The notes under the pieces: generated by a model
Seen by the model: only the letters and a program-made list of their open reading frames with translations
Database searches by the model: none
Told to the model about the DNA's origin: nothing
Program-made: the position numbers and the translations under genes
Origin: Strigamia acuminata
Lineage: Eukaryota > Arthropoda > Chilopoda > Geophilomorpha > Linotaeniidae
Direction of reading: 5' to 3'
Assembly: GCA_949358305.1 (NCBI GenBank)
Contig: OX442317.1
Coordinates: 15,256,491-15,320,490, forward strand
DNA length: 64,000 bases
Shown: in pieces, positions 43,914-55,300 of the stretch
Layout of the letters: each line of letters begins with the position of its first letter
Numbering within the stretch: position 1 is the stretch's first letter

Positions 43914-44220
43914 TGTTGGCTTTTTGTTCCCCGAGATTACTGATTTAATGTTTATTCTCGATGTTTACATTAATGTTTGATATTTATCTGTCTATTACTT
44001 TGTAGACATCGTTTTTGATTGGATCAAATGAGATCCCGTACTTGTGCTTTTGTTTTGTATAGATTTCGTTTATCGGGTTTTAGTTCTGCCCGATTATGTA
44101 TCTCATTTTATCATTGCCTTTGTTATTACTTGCGTTTTCCTGTTTTTCAATGATGAGTGTGCTTAATAAAGCAGCTATGGATTTCTACACTTTTGCCTCT
44201 TTATTTATGGACAATCTACA
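43914..44220 (+). repeat. 5' LTR of Copia E
   Basis: 307 bp, TGTTGG to TCTACA, with AATAAA near 44164. Identical by eye to 49974-50280 (constant offset 6060). Confidence 0.95.
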
Positions 44221-44236
44221 TGGTAGCAGAGGATTA
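44221..44236 (+). other. Primer-binding site of Copia E (initiator tRNA-Met)
   Basis: TGGTAGCAGAGGATTA begins directly after the LTR and matches the initiator tRNA-Met 3' end at 14 of 16 positions. Confidence 0.85.
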
Positions 44237-45567
44237 AGGTGTATTCCATCACTGTGAGTTCAAATTTGTTGTTTTTGGCAGTTGCCAACATCGTTTTTCC
44301 CGTCAAATTTCGTCCGGGACGTTGCTGCTCGCCACTTATCATCGATTGCTCACTCCAATCCAAAATGGCCGACCTTGTTTCTTCACGCCGCTCGCCCGCT
44401 GATTTTGATGGTTTTTCGACAATTTGCAACGGATTTCAGCGCTGCTAATTTTCGTGGGTGTTGTGCTAGTGTAGTTGAAGCATTGTGAGTACTTTTTGGA
44501 ATTTAATTCCGTCGATTTTCGCCGATGATCACCGCAGACGCGCCCAATCGCGATGCGCCGAGTTTGCGATGATTTTCGCCACCTAATTCGAGGGATTTTC
44601 GAATTTTTTTGCGGTGCCTACGAGTTCAGTGGACCACCAGCAGTGTGTGTGCAACTCCACAGGATGTTTTCGAGTGGTTTTCCGTGAGTTTCACCGAGTT
44701 TTTGCGCCGATTTTCGTCCCGAATGTGCTGCATTTCTGCGCGCACGGTGCAGATCGTCGTTAGCGAGGATTTCATCACGGATTTTGTGCTCTTCGCCTGT
44801 GTTTTTGCAGATTTTCGTCTGTGTTGTGTTAATATTGGATTGTTTGCTTGTTTTCACAAGCAGTTGTGAGTACTGTAGAATTTATTTTGAGTGTTTATCG
44901 TCGATTTTTCGTCATTTTTCCGTGTTCGTTCGCAATACGAACACGAGGCGCCGTGTACGACGATTTTTTGAACTTTTCGACAATTTTCCAGCACACGAAC
45001 ATTTGTGAACTTTTTTCTAATGTTTCCATCTATTTTTCTAGCTGTTTTTCGTTGGATTATTCCCGCACGACGTGTGCGAAGCGGCTGACGATTGCCGAGG
45101 ATTTTCAACGATTTCGAAGGATTTTCGCACCCCGGTGTGCGCAACAGAGAATCTCCTGCGAATTTTGTTTAATTCGCCTCTTTTGTTTTCTTATTTTCAT
45201 ATTTTTCGCCTTCCCAGTCGTGAAACTTTGTGAAACTTTTGGGGGACCCTGTGTAGGATCCTGGGATTAATTCTGCAAGAATTTAATTATTTTTGCAGAT
45301 TTGATTCCTTGCCTTGGTCATTGCACTTTGACCATTGTATTTATTTTGCCGTGCCCGACAGTGGAGTATCCGGGGGCCACAGGGCCGTTAATTCCCGACA
45401 ACTCCTAAACGGCCATTGTTTAGACGGGTTAACTAGTAACCTGTATAGCCCATTTGTTGGATATCCGCCTCGAACATCGTCATCGGTTCCCAGCGCGTAA
45501 TTGCATTTTTCTTTGCCACGGTTGACATTTCTCAAAGTGACACCGCTCTTCATTACCGCTCTTCGAA
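44237..45567 (+). other. Leader of Copia E
   Basis: 1.3 kb, T-rich, with many short frames but no convincing protein. A hairpin GGCCGTT (45383-45389) with AACGGCC (45408-45414) lies about 150 bases before the gag ATG. The structured element found in H and F is not recognisable here. Confidence 0.45.
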
Positions 45568-48399
45568 ATGGCTGAATCCGACAAAGCAACCACGCATCAT
45601 TTCTCCATTGCACGACTTAATTCGGACAATTACGAATCGTGGTCGAGAAATATCCAGTTTTTATTACTGGAGAAAGGTGTGGACCAGTTTATTGACGAAA
45701 AACCTCCCGTGAAGGATGATACGTGGGATGAGACCAGGAAACAACTTCACGATGACCGCTCCAAACGCGCCAAGGCTTTGCTTGGCCTATTTGTTGAGCC
45801 GCAGTATCAGGACATCGTTCTCGCTGCGAAGACCGCTCGCGACGCCTGGGTTGCGTTGAAAGCCACATTTCAACCGACTTCTCTTGCCCGAATTGCGAAA
45901 CTCCGCCGTGATTTCCTCATGATGCGATTACTTCCAAATGAAGATATGTCAGTCTTCGTAAGCCGCGTGACCAAAGCCCGTACGGTTTTGATTGAATTGG
46001 ATGTCAAATTTTCGGATTCGGATGTCGCCTATCAACTTCTGGATTTTTTACCCGATTCGTATGAGGCGACCGTGCAAACGATCTACCATTGGTCCAAGGC
46101 GGATTTCACCTTAAAGGCAGTCACCGACCATCTTCTCTCGGAATTTAATCGTTTAAAGATGAAGAGTGCCAGTTCGGAATCGTCGACTAGTTTGCAGTCT
46201 ACTAGTTCGACTTCGGGTACGCCGAATAAGCCTTTTCGGCCGTTATCGCAAATTCAGTGTTTCAATTGCAAGGAAATGGGACACTACGCGAACAAGTGCC
46301 CCAAACCCCGTGTCCAAGGCGCTGCCTCTTCCGCTCCATCCGCCAATCGTGGTCGACGCTCGAATTCGCGCAACCGCAAGCGTGGACGCGGTGGTGGTGC
46401 TTCGCAGACGGCTACTGTTTCTTCGAATGTGGTGACCGGGATCAATTTCTTCGCGCGATCGGAATCGAATGTGTCTTCAGTTTCATCGAATGAGTGGCTC
46501 ATCGATTCGGGTTCTTCCGACCATGTGTGTCCAGTGCGTGATCGTTTCACCAATTACAAGCCGGTCTCCAATTATTTCATCATTTTAGGTGAAGGTCGTT
46601 CTCGAGTGGATGGTATTGGAGATGTGGTGTTGCGAGTTGGCCGTGGCGGCGCTGGGGGGTCTAATTTTCCCGTGACTATGCATAATGTTTTGCATGCCCC
46701 CGCTTTCTCGCGTAATTTGGTGAGTTTGTCGAAGATCGATCGTGCCGGACTGCATTTTGCAGCCGCTAATGGCTTAATGTCCATTTATCACCCTGATGAT
46801 AAGGCCAAACAATTTCTTTTAACGGCCAAACTGAAGGACGATTTATATTCCCTTCAGAATATTTTGCCCGCGGATCTTACATCTGCGAAGCCTCCTGCGG
46901 CTACATCCGCCCCAGTTCCCAAACAGGTTCGTTCTGCGTCGACTTTGAAGTCACCTGGCCGGCATGTTACTTTTGCCGAGGGACCTGTTTCAACCTCTTC
47001 TCCCAAACCCCCGAAGGGAAAGTTGTCTGATTTGGAGCTTTGGCACCGGAGATTTGGGCATTTTAATGCCGACGGTATCCGTCACTTGGCGAAATCTCCG
47101 AATGCATCCGGAATAGAAATTTCTACTTCCGCATTGCCAGCATGTGCTGTGTGTGCTCGCGCCAAATCCACCCGTGCTTCATTTCCAAGCATTAAGGAAG
47201 GTATTTCTTCCAAGAAGCCTTTAGATTTGCTTCATATGGATGTCTGGGGTCATTCGAATACCACATCCATCGGTGGCGCTCGTTATTTACTAACGATCGT
47301 AGACGACTTTTCCCGTTACTCCTTTGTTGTGCCCATGAAAACGAAGGGGGAAGTTTTCGAGGTTTTTAAGCTATTCCATGCTCGGATGGAGGTTTTATGG
47401 GGGGCTGGCTGCATTAAAGCAGTCAGGACTAATAATGGCATGGAATTTTGTTCCAAAAATTTCGAAAATTTCCTACTCCAGCGCGGCATCAAAGCACAGC
47501 GCACGAATGTGTATACACCCGAGCAGAATGGCGTCGCGGAACGCCTTAACCGCACCTTACTTGAGGGCGTGCGTTCTTTCTTTTTGTCGACGTCTTTGCC
47601 TCGAGTGCTGTGGGCTGAGCTCGCGGTTACTATGATTTATTTGAAGAACCGCTTCCCACATAAGTCACTGAACAATCTTGTCCCCTATTGCCTGTGGTAT
47701 GGCAAGACTGTTCCACTCAAACACCTTAGGGTGATTGGGTCACGGTGTTTCGTGCACATCCCGAAGCAAGTCCGCGGTTCGAAATTTGAATCCCGAGCCT
47801 GGACTGGCGTCGTGGTTGGCTATGCTTTTCGCACGCGGGGTTATCGCGTGTGGTGCCCTAGGCGCAGAGAGGTTTTCGAGTCGAAACATGTCCGTTTCGA
47901 TGAGGAATGCATGTGGGGACATCCTCGTTTTTATGAGGGCACCGAGATCACTGATAAAGGTGCGATATCGGTGGAGCTCGAGCCGGATTTTGGTTCTGAC
48001 CCAATTCCTCCTCCACTTCCTCCGCGTCCTCCTCTTGGTGGCCTTCCTCCACCTACAATTCCTCCTCCGCCTCCTCCTGGACTTCCACCTCCTGGACCTC
48101 CACCTCCTGGAATTCCACCTCTAGGTTCTTCTATTGCTATGCCACCCCCATTGAGAGCACATCCTTTGCCTCCACCTCCTGTTCACTCGCCACTGCGTCA
48201 GCCTCCGCCTGCTTCTCCGGCTGTGGGGGGCAAGTGGACTCGTTCTGAGGTGATTCGACAGTCTGGTGCGTCTATGGGTCACACTGATGTGTATTTTTTC
48301 CCGACCGTGTCCATTGGCAGAAAGCCATGGAGGAAGAGCTTGATCTCTTTCGTGAGCGAGGTGTTTACGAGGAAGTTGAAAAACCTCCTCCTGATGTAA
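45568..48399 (+). CDS. gag-pol: Copia E Gag, protease, integrase and half an MBD (frame ends early)
   Basis: The frame begins MAESDKATTHHF at 45568. Gag carries a CX2CX4HX4C knuckle (near 46257) and the protease motif is DSGSSDH (near 46506). The integrase has its HHCC region (near 47040-47160) and HMDVWG, but the second catalytic Asp (residue 622, codon 47431-47433) is Asn (RTNNG). The Glu in NGVAERLN is present 35 residues on. A Pro-rich stretch (near 48000-48220) precedes an MBD start: W890, R897, SGAS, D907-V-Y, with the spacing of vertebrate MBDs. The domain stops at YFFP (48306), where a deletion joins it to RT in another frame. The remaining codons to 48399 are out of frame. Confidence 0.85.
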   Translation: MAESDKATTHHFSIARLNSDNYESWSRNIQFLLLEKGVDQFIDEKPPVKDDTWDETRKQLHDDRSKRAKALLGLFVEPQYQDIVLAAKTARDAWVALKATFQPTSLARIAKLRRDFLMMRLLPNEDMSVFVSRVTKARTVLIELDVKFSDSDVAYQLLDFLPDSYEATVQTIYHWSKADFTLKAVTDHLLSEFNRLKMKSASSESSTSLQSTSSTSGTPNKPFRPLSQIQCFNCKEMGHYANKCPKPRVQGAASSAPSANRGRRSNSRNRKRGRGGGASQTATVSSNVVTGINFFARSESNVSSVSSNEWLIDSGSSDHVCPVRDRFTNYKPVSNYFIILGEGRSRVDGIGDVVLRVGRGGAGGSNFPVTMHNVLHAPAFSRNLVSLSKIDRAGLHFAAANGLMSIYHPDDKAKQFLLTAKLKDDLYSLQNILPADLTSAKPPAATSAPVPKQVRSASTLKSPGRHVTFAEGPVSTSSPKPPKGKLSDLELWHRRFGHFNADGIRHLAKSPNASGIEISTSALPACAVCARAKSTRASFPSIKEGISSKKPLDLLHMDVWGHSNTTSIGGARYLLTIVDDFSRYSFVVPMKTKGEVFEVFKLFHARMEVLWGAGCIKAVRTNNGMEFCSKNFENFLLQRGIKAQRTNVYTPEQNGVAERLNRTLLEGVRSFFLSTSLPRVLWAELAVTMIYLKNRFPHKSLNNLVPYCLWYGKTVPLKHLRVIGSRCFVHIPKQVRGSKFESRAWTGVVVGYAFRTRGYRVWCPRRREVFESKHVRFDEECMWGHPRFYEGTEITDKGAISVELEPDFGSDPIPPPLPPRPPLGGLPPPTIPPPPPPGLPPPGPPPPGIPPLGSSIAMPPPLRAHPLPPPPVHSPLRQPPPASPAVGGKWTRSEVIRQSGASMGHTDVYFFPTVSIGRKPWRKSLISFVSEVFTRKLKNLLLM

Positions 48400-49805
48400 A
48401 CATTGTGGGGAATAAATGGGTCTACTACATCAAGCGTGATGCAGAAGGCATTGTGCGCCGTTTTAGGGCGATGTTAGTGGCTCAGGGTTTCAGCCAGAAG
48501 TACGGAGTTGACTATTCCGAGGTTTTCAGTCCCGTGGTCAATTACGTCTTGATACGCCTATTTTTTGTGCTTCTAGTGGTCATTCTTGGCTGGCTAGACA
48601 CACACCTTGATGTCAAGGGTGCCTATCTTTATGGCAACTTGGATGAAGCCATCTTCATGAGGATTCCCAGGGGCTGGGAAACTCCTCAAAACACTGGGAA
48701 AGTGTGGAGGCTTCATAAGGCTCTTTACGGTCTTCATCAGAGCGGGCGACAATGGAATTTTCGTCTCGTCGAAGTCTTGTTGGAGATTAATTTCCACAAG
48801 CTTCTAGGTGTAAATGGCGTTTTCATTTCCGACACTTACGATGCCGTCATCCTGGTTTATGTCGATGACATGGTGTTATTCACCAAAGGACCCGGTCCTA
48901 GAGACCGAACTGTTAAGGCCCTTCGTGGATTTTTCACGATAACAAATCTTGGTCCGGTATCGAAGCTGTTAGGCGTCCAGTTTGATCGCGATGGTGGACA
49001 TATTTCCATTCATCAACGCGATTATATTGATCGGATCGCGGAAGATTTCGGAATTTCCTCCGAGCGTCTGTGCAGGGTCCCGATCACCGTTGGCACAATG
49101 GTGAATTGCGCTAGAGAGGGAGAACGTGTGCTAAACGACGACGAGTTCCCTTACCGTTCTCTCATTGGGTCGCTTCTGTTTTTGGCTTCTCGCACGCGCC
49201 CCGATATCCTCTTTCCGGTGATCTTGTTGTCCCAGTACAACACGTGCTTCACCTCAAAGCACGTGGCCCTTCTTCTTCAGGTTCTCCAGTATTTGAAGAA
49301 CACGCGGAATTATTCGATTTGCCTTTCCGCGGTCACTGGGGACATCCTGTCAGGGCACTCCGATGCTTCTTGGATCTCGGACCGAGATACAAGAAAGAGC
49401 TTCGGAGGATTTACGATTTCGATTTTCGGGGTTCCCATCTCCTGGGGCTGCTGTAAGCAGCGCTATTGTGCTTTAAGCATCATGGAGGCCGAGTTTTTGG
49501 CACTTCTCGATGGCGCGAAGGAGATCGTTTGGCTCCACGGCGCGATCGATCGGACCCGAATTTTTCGTTTGCCCACTCCGACGATGTTTTCTGATTCGTT
49601 GTCTACGATTTATTTTACGAGGAATGACATCGAAAATCGTCGGACCAAACATATCGATGTGCGCTATTTCTTTTTGCGGGATTGGCTTACCGAGGGCGTT
49701 TTTGTTTTGCGAAAGATTTCCGGCGATTTAAATCCTGCCGATATTTTTACTAAGTTTTTCTCGCCTGCCCGTTTGCAATTTTTATGCAAACATTTTTTCC
49801 GGTAA
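48327..49805 (+). CDS. pol: Copia E reverse transcriptase and RNase H (second frame)
   Basis: 492 codons from the first ATG; the RT frame is open from about 48306. It starts at the RT N-terminus (EEELDLFRERGVYEEV). It contains VAQGFSQKYGVDY, the catalytic YVDDM (near 48861), SDASW of RNase H (near 49360) and the C-terminal ADIFTKFFS. Relative to H about 60-65 codons (MBD second half and linker) are missing before it, and the frame differs from the upstream part. It cannot be made as a fusion without a frame change. RT and RNase H themselves look intact. Confidence 0.85.
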   Translation: MEEELDLFRERGVYEEVEKPPPDVNIVGNKWVYYIKRDAEGIVRRFRAMLVAQGFSQKYGVDYSEVFSPVVNYVLIRLFFVLLVVILGWLDTHLDVKGAYLYGNLDEAIFMRIPRGWETPQNTGKVWRLHKALYGLHQSGRQWNFRLVEVLLEINFHKLLGVNGVFISDTYDAVILVYVDDMVLFTKGPGPRDRTVKALRGFFTITNLGPVSKLLGVQFDRDGGHISIHQRDYIDRIAEDFGISSERLCRVPITVGTMVNCAREGERVLNDDEFPYRSLIGSLLFLASRTRPDILFPVILLSQYNTCFTSKHVALLLQVLQYLKNTRNYSICLSAVTGDILSGHSDASWISDRDTRKSFGGFTISIFGVPISWGCCKQRYCALSIMEAEFLALLDGAKEIVWLHGAIDRTRIFRLPTPTMFSDSLSTIYFTRNDIENRRTKHIDVRYFFLRDWLTEGVFVLRKISGDLNPADIFTKFFSPARLQFLCKHFFR

Positions 49806-49973
49806 TTTCGATTATAGTTTTTCGGGTTCCCGCATTTGTGCATTTGTCAATTGGTTGATCCTGATTTTTATCACTGCTTGTTCTGTACCGCAACCAATTG
49901 ACTATCGATATTGTTTTTGGGGTTTTTTCTTTCAACTGAGATTTGTTTATTATCTCGGAGAATGGGGGGCTCT

Positions 49974-50280
49974 TGTTGGCTTTTTGTTCCCCGAGATTAC
50001 TGATTTAATGTTTATTCTCGATGTTTACATTAATGTTTGATATTTATCTGTCTATTACTTTGTAGACATCGTTTTTGATTGGATCAAATGAGATCCCGTA
50101 CTTGTGCTTTTGTTTTGTATAGATTTCGTTTATCGGGTTTTAGTTCTGCCCGATTATGTATCTCATTTTATCATTGCCTTTGTTATTACTTGCGTTTTCC
50201 TGTTTTTCAATGATGAGTGTGCTTAATAAAGCAGCTATGGATTTCTACACTTTTGCCTCTTTATTTATGGACAATCTACA
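49974..50280 (+). repeat. 3' LTR of Copia E
   Basis: 307 bp, same as 43914-44220, preceded by ggagaatggggggctct and followed by the CAAAC duplication. Confidence 0.95.
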
Positions 50281-50285
50281 CAAAC

Positions 50286-51126
50286 GAAAAGCTCAAATGC
50301 AAATGTCGAAATTGCGACCCGTCTCTTTTCTTGACCGGTCCAACAACTTAACGTCAAACCGCACGGATTCACTTCCGCACCGACAAGACAATAACTTAAC
50401 TACTGCTTCAAACCCCGTGACTGGAGGAAGCACAACTATCCGAGACCGTACCTTCGCAACCCAAACACACGCACTCGAACTTAACGTGAGGAAAATGACA
50501 CTCTTATTAATCTAACATCAAAATTCGAATTAAAAAGAAAAACAATTCAAAATCAGACTGAGAAAATAATATTCAAATTAAATTAAACAAAAACACAAGG
50601 AAAATAATAATGTCAGATCAATCTTGACGAACGACGTGTCCACGGGAGCTCTCGGACTTCCTTCCAGTCGCTGCTCCTTCCGTGCGCGCTGACCTCTTCA
50701 CTGAATTCACGTGACGTCCTCTCGCGTTGACACGACGGCGGCGTACATTGCGTTGTGTATCTTTACGTCCGAATCTTCGTCGAACTACTCGTTGCCAGCT
50801 CAGAAACTTGGCGTACTGTCGTCGGCACTTCCTGGCGACTTCAGCCCGTTGACGGCGTGTGAGCAGTTGCGGCTCACTTCGACGACCTTCGCCCGTCACC
50901 CACCTGGCCTTTTGATCAGACGACGTATTGTGCGGATTCTCCGCCTTCTCCACTAGCTGATCCATCTTCCGCATCGCCCGACAGCGACGCACCTCTGCAC
51001 CACATCGCGTGTTGTCCACGATCGTCACTCGACGAACTGCTTGCCGAGATCCCGAAACGGCGCCTCGTTCAGATCCTGTCCATCGGGACACTAACCCGTA
51101 ATCCATCCTGGTCACGGCACCAAAAT
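50286..51126 (-). other. Interior of LARD D, second piece, with primer site
   Basis: It matches 6176-7017. The tRNA-His-type primer site lies at 51110-51122. The 162-codon Arg-rich frame of LARD-1 recurs at 50618-51106 with a few substitutions. Confidence 0.7.
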
Positions 51127-51638
51127 TGTTGCTTTTGAGTTACGGTAAGCAAAACTAACCATGGTCAAATCACGCTTTCTCTCGGCCGCCATTTTGAGAT
51201 GAGATACGAATCTGTCGCAAGCGTCGGAAATAAATAAAAACGTCCGGCTTAAAAGCCAAGGAGCGATAAAAATCACCTCCAGTTTAATTGAACACATAAA
51301 AACAACTGGCCACATGCCACTACAACAATATCACTGCTCGTATTAGAACAATCGAGCACGTAAATTCGTATTGTAAAGAGAAATGTTCGGCGGCCTCTTG
51401 CGAGCGAGACGCGAACTACATTTAACGTACAAACGGGCCAAAATCACCCAAAAACTCCCGAATTGATACAGTAAAAACATACATTGACTCTGTATGAATC
51501 CCGGATCAACTCGTGACCAAAACCCAGCGATTACCGACCCCCAAAACAATAAAACGAACACTCGAACACGTTTAGGCCTAGCAAGCCAACTCAAACGTAA
51601 ACAACGGTTGCCCGGGCAACGCCCCGAACCGATGAAAC
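51127..51638 (-). repeat. 5' LTR of LARD D, left piece
   Basis: First 512 bp of the 845-bp LTR in plus coordinates. It is interrupted by Copia F after GAAAC (51634-51638). Confidence 0.9.
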
Positions 51639-52112
51639 TGTAGCAGAGGAGGAGGCGCTTGGCGGTCTGTACGACCGTGTGGAAGCGTGAATAACGCAAA
51701 TGCGCGGCCGAAATGGCGGGCGCGCAACGTCGCCGCTAATGGCGAGCAGAAAAGAGCTGCCGCACGTGGAAAACGTGCTTATCTGCAGCTAAACAACAAC
51801 TAGGCAGTGTAAAAATAACATATATTTAATAAATAAAAGCAAAACTTACAATGTGAATCCATTTGGATGAAAAGCAATGATAAAGCACTGCATACGTGCA
51901 GGCTGACATCTTGGATTTGTGAAAAGTACAAGTGACACCATCTGGTGTTGGAAAAGGTAAACTTATATAATGCTAAGCTGCGGGCAGCATTATGCCCAAT
52001 GCTAAATAATCAATTAAAGACTAAATAAATATTGGAAGCAGCTTGATGCTGGGAAAAATACTAATAATATCCGTGATGACTACGGAGGACTATTTGGGAT
52101 CGGAAAACAACA
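51639..52112 (-). repeat. 3' LTR of Copia F
   Basis: 474 bp, TGTAGC to ACAACA in plus coordinates. It contains GAAATGGCGGG (51710-51720), near a YY1/Pho motif. Confidence 0.95.
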
Positions 52113-52313
52113 ATTCCCCCCTTCGATGCCAAATAGTAAAAGCTAATCGAACATAAGTGGGGACATCTCAAAATGTAACTTTACATTATACAATAAAGGA
52201 AAATAAAAGGGCGAACCATCAAGCCGGGTACTGTTAATACAATCGCTACGGAAGCCCGAAAATTCCCACTGGAACTTGATGATCCTCGAAGTTGGGTAAA
52301 TAAATAAGGAATG

Positions 52314-55300
52314 TCATGATAAGTTGAAGTTGAAGATCCGGGAGATCAGCAGACGTAGTTGTGTTGAGCTCAACCATTTGGTGAAGATGTCTGCTACATT
52401 CATTGGTCCAGGAATCTTTCTCAGTTCGAATGCACCTGCTGTGTACCATTCCCGAATCCAATGAAACTTCACTCGGATATGTTTCGTCTTACTATTCTCC
52501 ACGTCATTTGAAGTGAATTGGATGGAAGAAAGCGCGTCGGAGAACACTATTGGTTTTGTTGATCGATTCAACATCGGGACGGAACTATAAACATAGTCTA
52601 ACCAATACAGCTCCCGAACGCACTCAACGAGGGCGACAAATTCCGCTTCCATCGTTGAGCACGCCACGCTGGTTTGTTTTCGGCAACTCCATCCGATGGG
52701 GACATTTCCAATGTATGCAATATATCCGCCGAAACTTAATGACGTGGTAATGTCCGTGGCCCAGGACGCATCAGTATATCCCCAAAGCTGTCCACTAGTG
52801 CAGTTTGAAAGTTCAATGGCATAATCAATGGTATTTCCCACATAGCGAACCACTTGCATTAAAGCTTTGATGTGGGTGTGATCATAGCAGTTGTTGAACT
52901 GGGATAACAGGATAACTGAATATAGAATGTCAGGTCGTGTCCTGGACGCGAGGAAGAGAAGTGAGCCTATCAACGAACGGTATGGAAACTCGGGCAAATT
53001 CTCTTTTGACCCTTTGACGAGCGTCGTTCCTGGAGTCACGGGCACTTTGATGAGTTTGTCGGGTGTGATCTCGAACTTCTTAAGGATCTTTTGGATGTAT
53101 GACTTTTGAGAGATATAATTCCCTTTTGATGTGCGGATGAACTCAACGCCTAAGAGTTTCGAGATGGGACCCAAATTTACAATGTCAAATTTGGTACTGA
53201 TGAGAGCGATTAGGTGAGTCAGGATGCCGTCGGTTGCGTAGAATAAAACAATGTCGTCGACATAGATAAGCATCACGGCAGAGGTCCCGTAGATGTACAC
53301 GCAGTTGCACCCTGGTAATCTGCGAAAGCCTAAATCACGCAAGGTTTGGTCAAGCTTTTCAAACCATTGTCGCCCCGATTGGTGGAGTCCATAGAGCGAC
53401 CTAATTAATAACCATACGTGATTTGGATTTGAACATGTTGCGCCAGCTGGAATACGCATGTACACTTTATGTGCAAGATCGCCGTATAGGTACGCGCATT
53501 TGACGTCCAAATGCGCGTCCTTCCATCCTTTAAGGACAACTAACAGGCAGAAAAACAGGCGTATAAGAACGAAGTTGACAACAGGGCTGAAGACCTCATC
53601 ATAGTCTACTCCTAACGTTTGACGAAAGCCCTGTGCCACTAATCTGGCGCGATATCTCGCTGGTTTGCCCTGAGAATCCTCCTTTAGTTTGAAGAGCCAC
53701 TTGCATCCCAATATTGTCGTATTTTCCGGTTTTGGGACTTCTTCGTAGACGCCTCTCTTTGCAAAAGTGTCCAACTCCTCATTAATGGCTTCTTGCCATT
53801 TTGTCGCATCCGGAAATCTTACAGCCTCTGCGTAACTTGTGGGATCACGACGACAAAGGTGCACTCTGGGAAGTGGTGGTGGGAGATTCTCTAATTCATA
53901 TTCCATATTTCCAAAATAGAATAGTTCGGGATCATACGGAATGTTGTTCATGTGGCAGAATTCCTCAACGTCGCCTCTAGAACGTAGTCGGAGTCCTGCT
54001 TCCGGGAAATAATAAACATCTGTTTTTAATTTGCCAGGTTCCTGCACTTTACGCAGATGTTCTTCTCGTTTCCAGTGTCGGCACTCAGTATCTCCACCAA
54101 TGTAACGCCATTTGTAAGCCGTTGCGGCTCCAGTTGGAGGCGGACCATGGTGCGCCGCTTGATGAGCTTGAGGCGCATTGCCACGAGAGCCTCGACGAGC
54201 ATTTACAAAACTCGGAGGTGAACCTGGTGGTGTTCCTGGCGGTGTATGACTTGGAGTGTTGCCGGGAGTAATAACTGGACTCGGCACTGGTGTTATCACT
54301 GGAGTAATCAGTGGAGCTCGTATGGGAGATCCCGGAGGTGGAGTGACTGGCGGGGTCCGGTATTGAGCACCTTGCGGAGTTGAATCGTCAGAATCATAAT
54401 CCGTATCATTTTCGTCTTCTGAATCCGAAAATTTGGGCCAATCGGTATACTGCAGACCGTCGTCAAATCTCACTTGTGGTCGTGAAGACCGCTGCATTTG
54501 GCGATTATGCGAGATTGATTGCGTTTGGTCCAAATCTGGTCCCATCCATGGGTCTTGTGGACCGCGGTAATGGTTAGAGCGTCTATATGATTGCCGCTCA
54601 TCAATCTGGACATGGATCGACTCAATGACCTTATTATCCTGTGGATTCCAAACGCGATATCCTCTTGTTGTCGTGGCGTATCCGACTAAATAGCCCTCCC
54701 AAGCTCGTGGATCTAATTTGTCCCTGCCAGGCGCTGTATGGTGGACCCAGCACTTGGAACCTAATTTCCGAAGGTGTCGGAGTGAAAGGGCACGTCGTCG
54801 CCATAGGATATAGGGCACCTCATTTTTGAGACGAGAATGAGGGCATCGATTCTTTATATACGAGAATGTCACTGCGAATTCCGCCCAAAGTTCATTTGGA
54901 AGACCAGTTTCATCTAATATGGCACGAGTGTAATCTGCCATTGTGCGGTTTATCCGCTCTGCAGTGCCATTCATAGCGGGACTATGGGGATTGGTCCTCT
55001 GGGCTTGAATTCCAGTTTCCTTCAGATATCTCTCAAATTCATTCGACATGAATTCTCCTCCTCGGTCAGTTCGGATGGCCTTAACCCGTTTGTTAGTCAC
55101 TCGCTCTATTCGTGTGACATAATCCTTGAAAAGTCCAAATACTTGGGATTTCTGGGCCATCGGAAATATCCAGGCGTAGCGCGTGGCGTCATCTATTATA
55201 GTTAGCACGTAACGCGCGCCCCCGTAGGAAGTCGTTCTTGAAGCTCCCCACACGTCCATGTGCAGGAGATCTAAAGCCTTTGTGGAAATTGGATGTTCAT

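Larger units (their letters stand above)
43914..50280 (+). mobile_element. Copia element E: identical LTRs, defective polyprotein
   Basis: 307-bp LTRs (43914-44220 and 49974-50280) look identical over their full length. The duplication CAAAC lies at 43909-43913 and 50281-50285. The primer site is at 44221 and the purine tract ggagaatggggggc precedes the 3' LTR. The coding region is broken by a deletion with frame change near 48306, and a catalytic integrase Asp is Asn. It belongs to the same MBD-bearing lineage as H and F but is more distant. Confidence 0.95.

Noticed and set aside
48300-48330. Programmed -1 frameshift on the T6C3 run of Copia E
   Set aside because: H and F are continuous here and E also lacks about 60 codons, so a deletion explains the frame change better.
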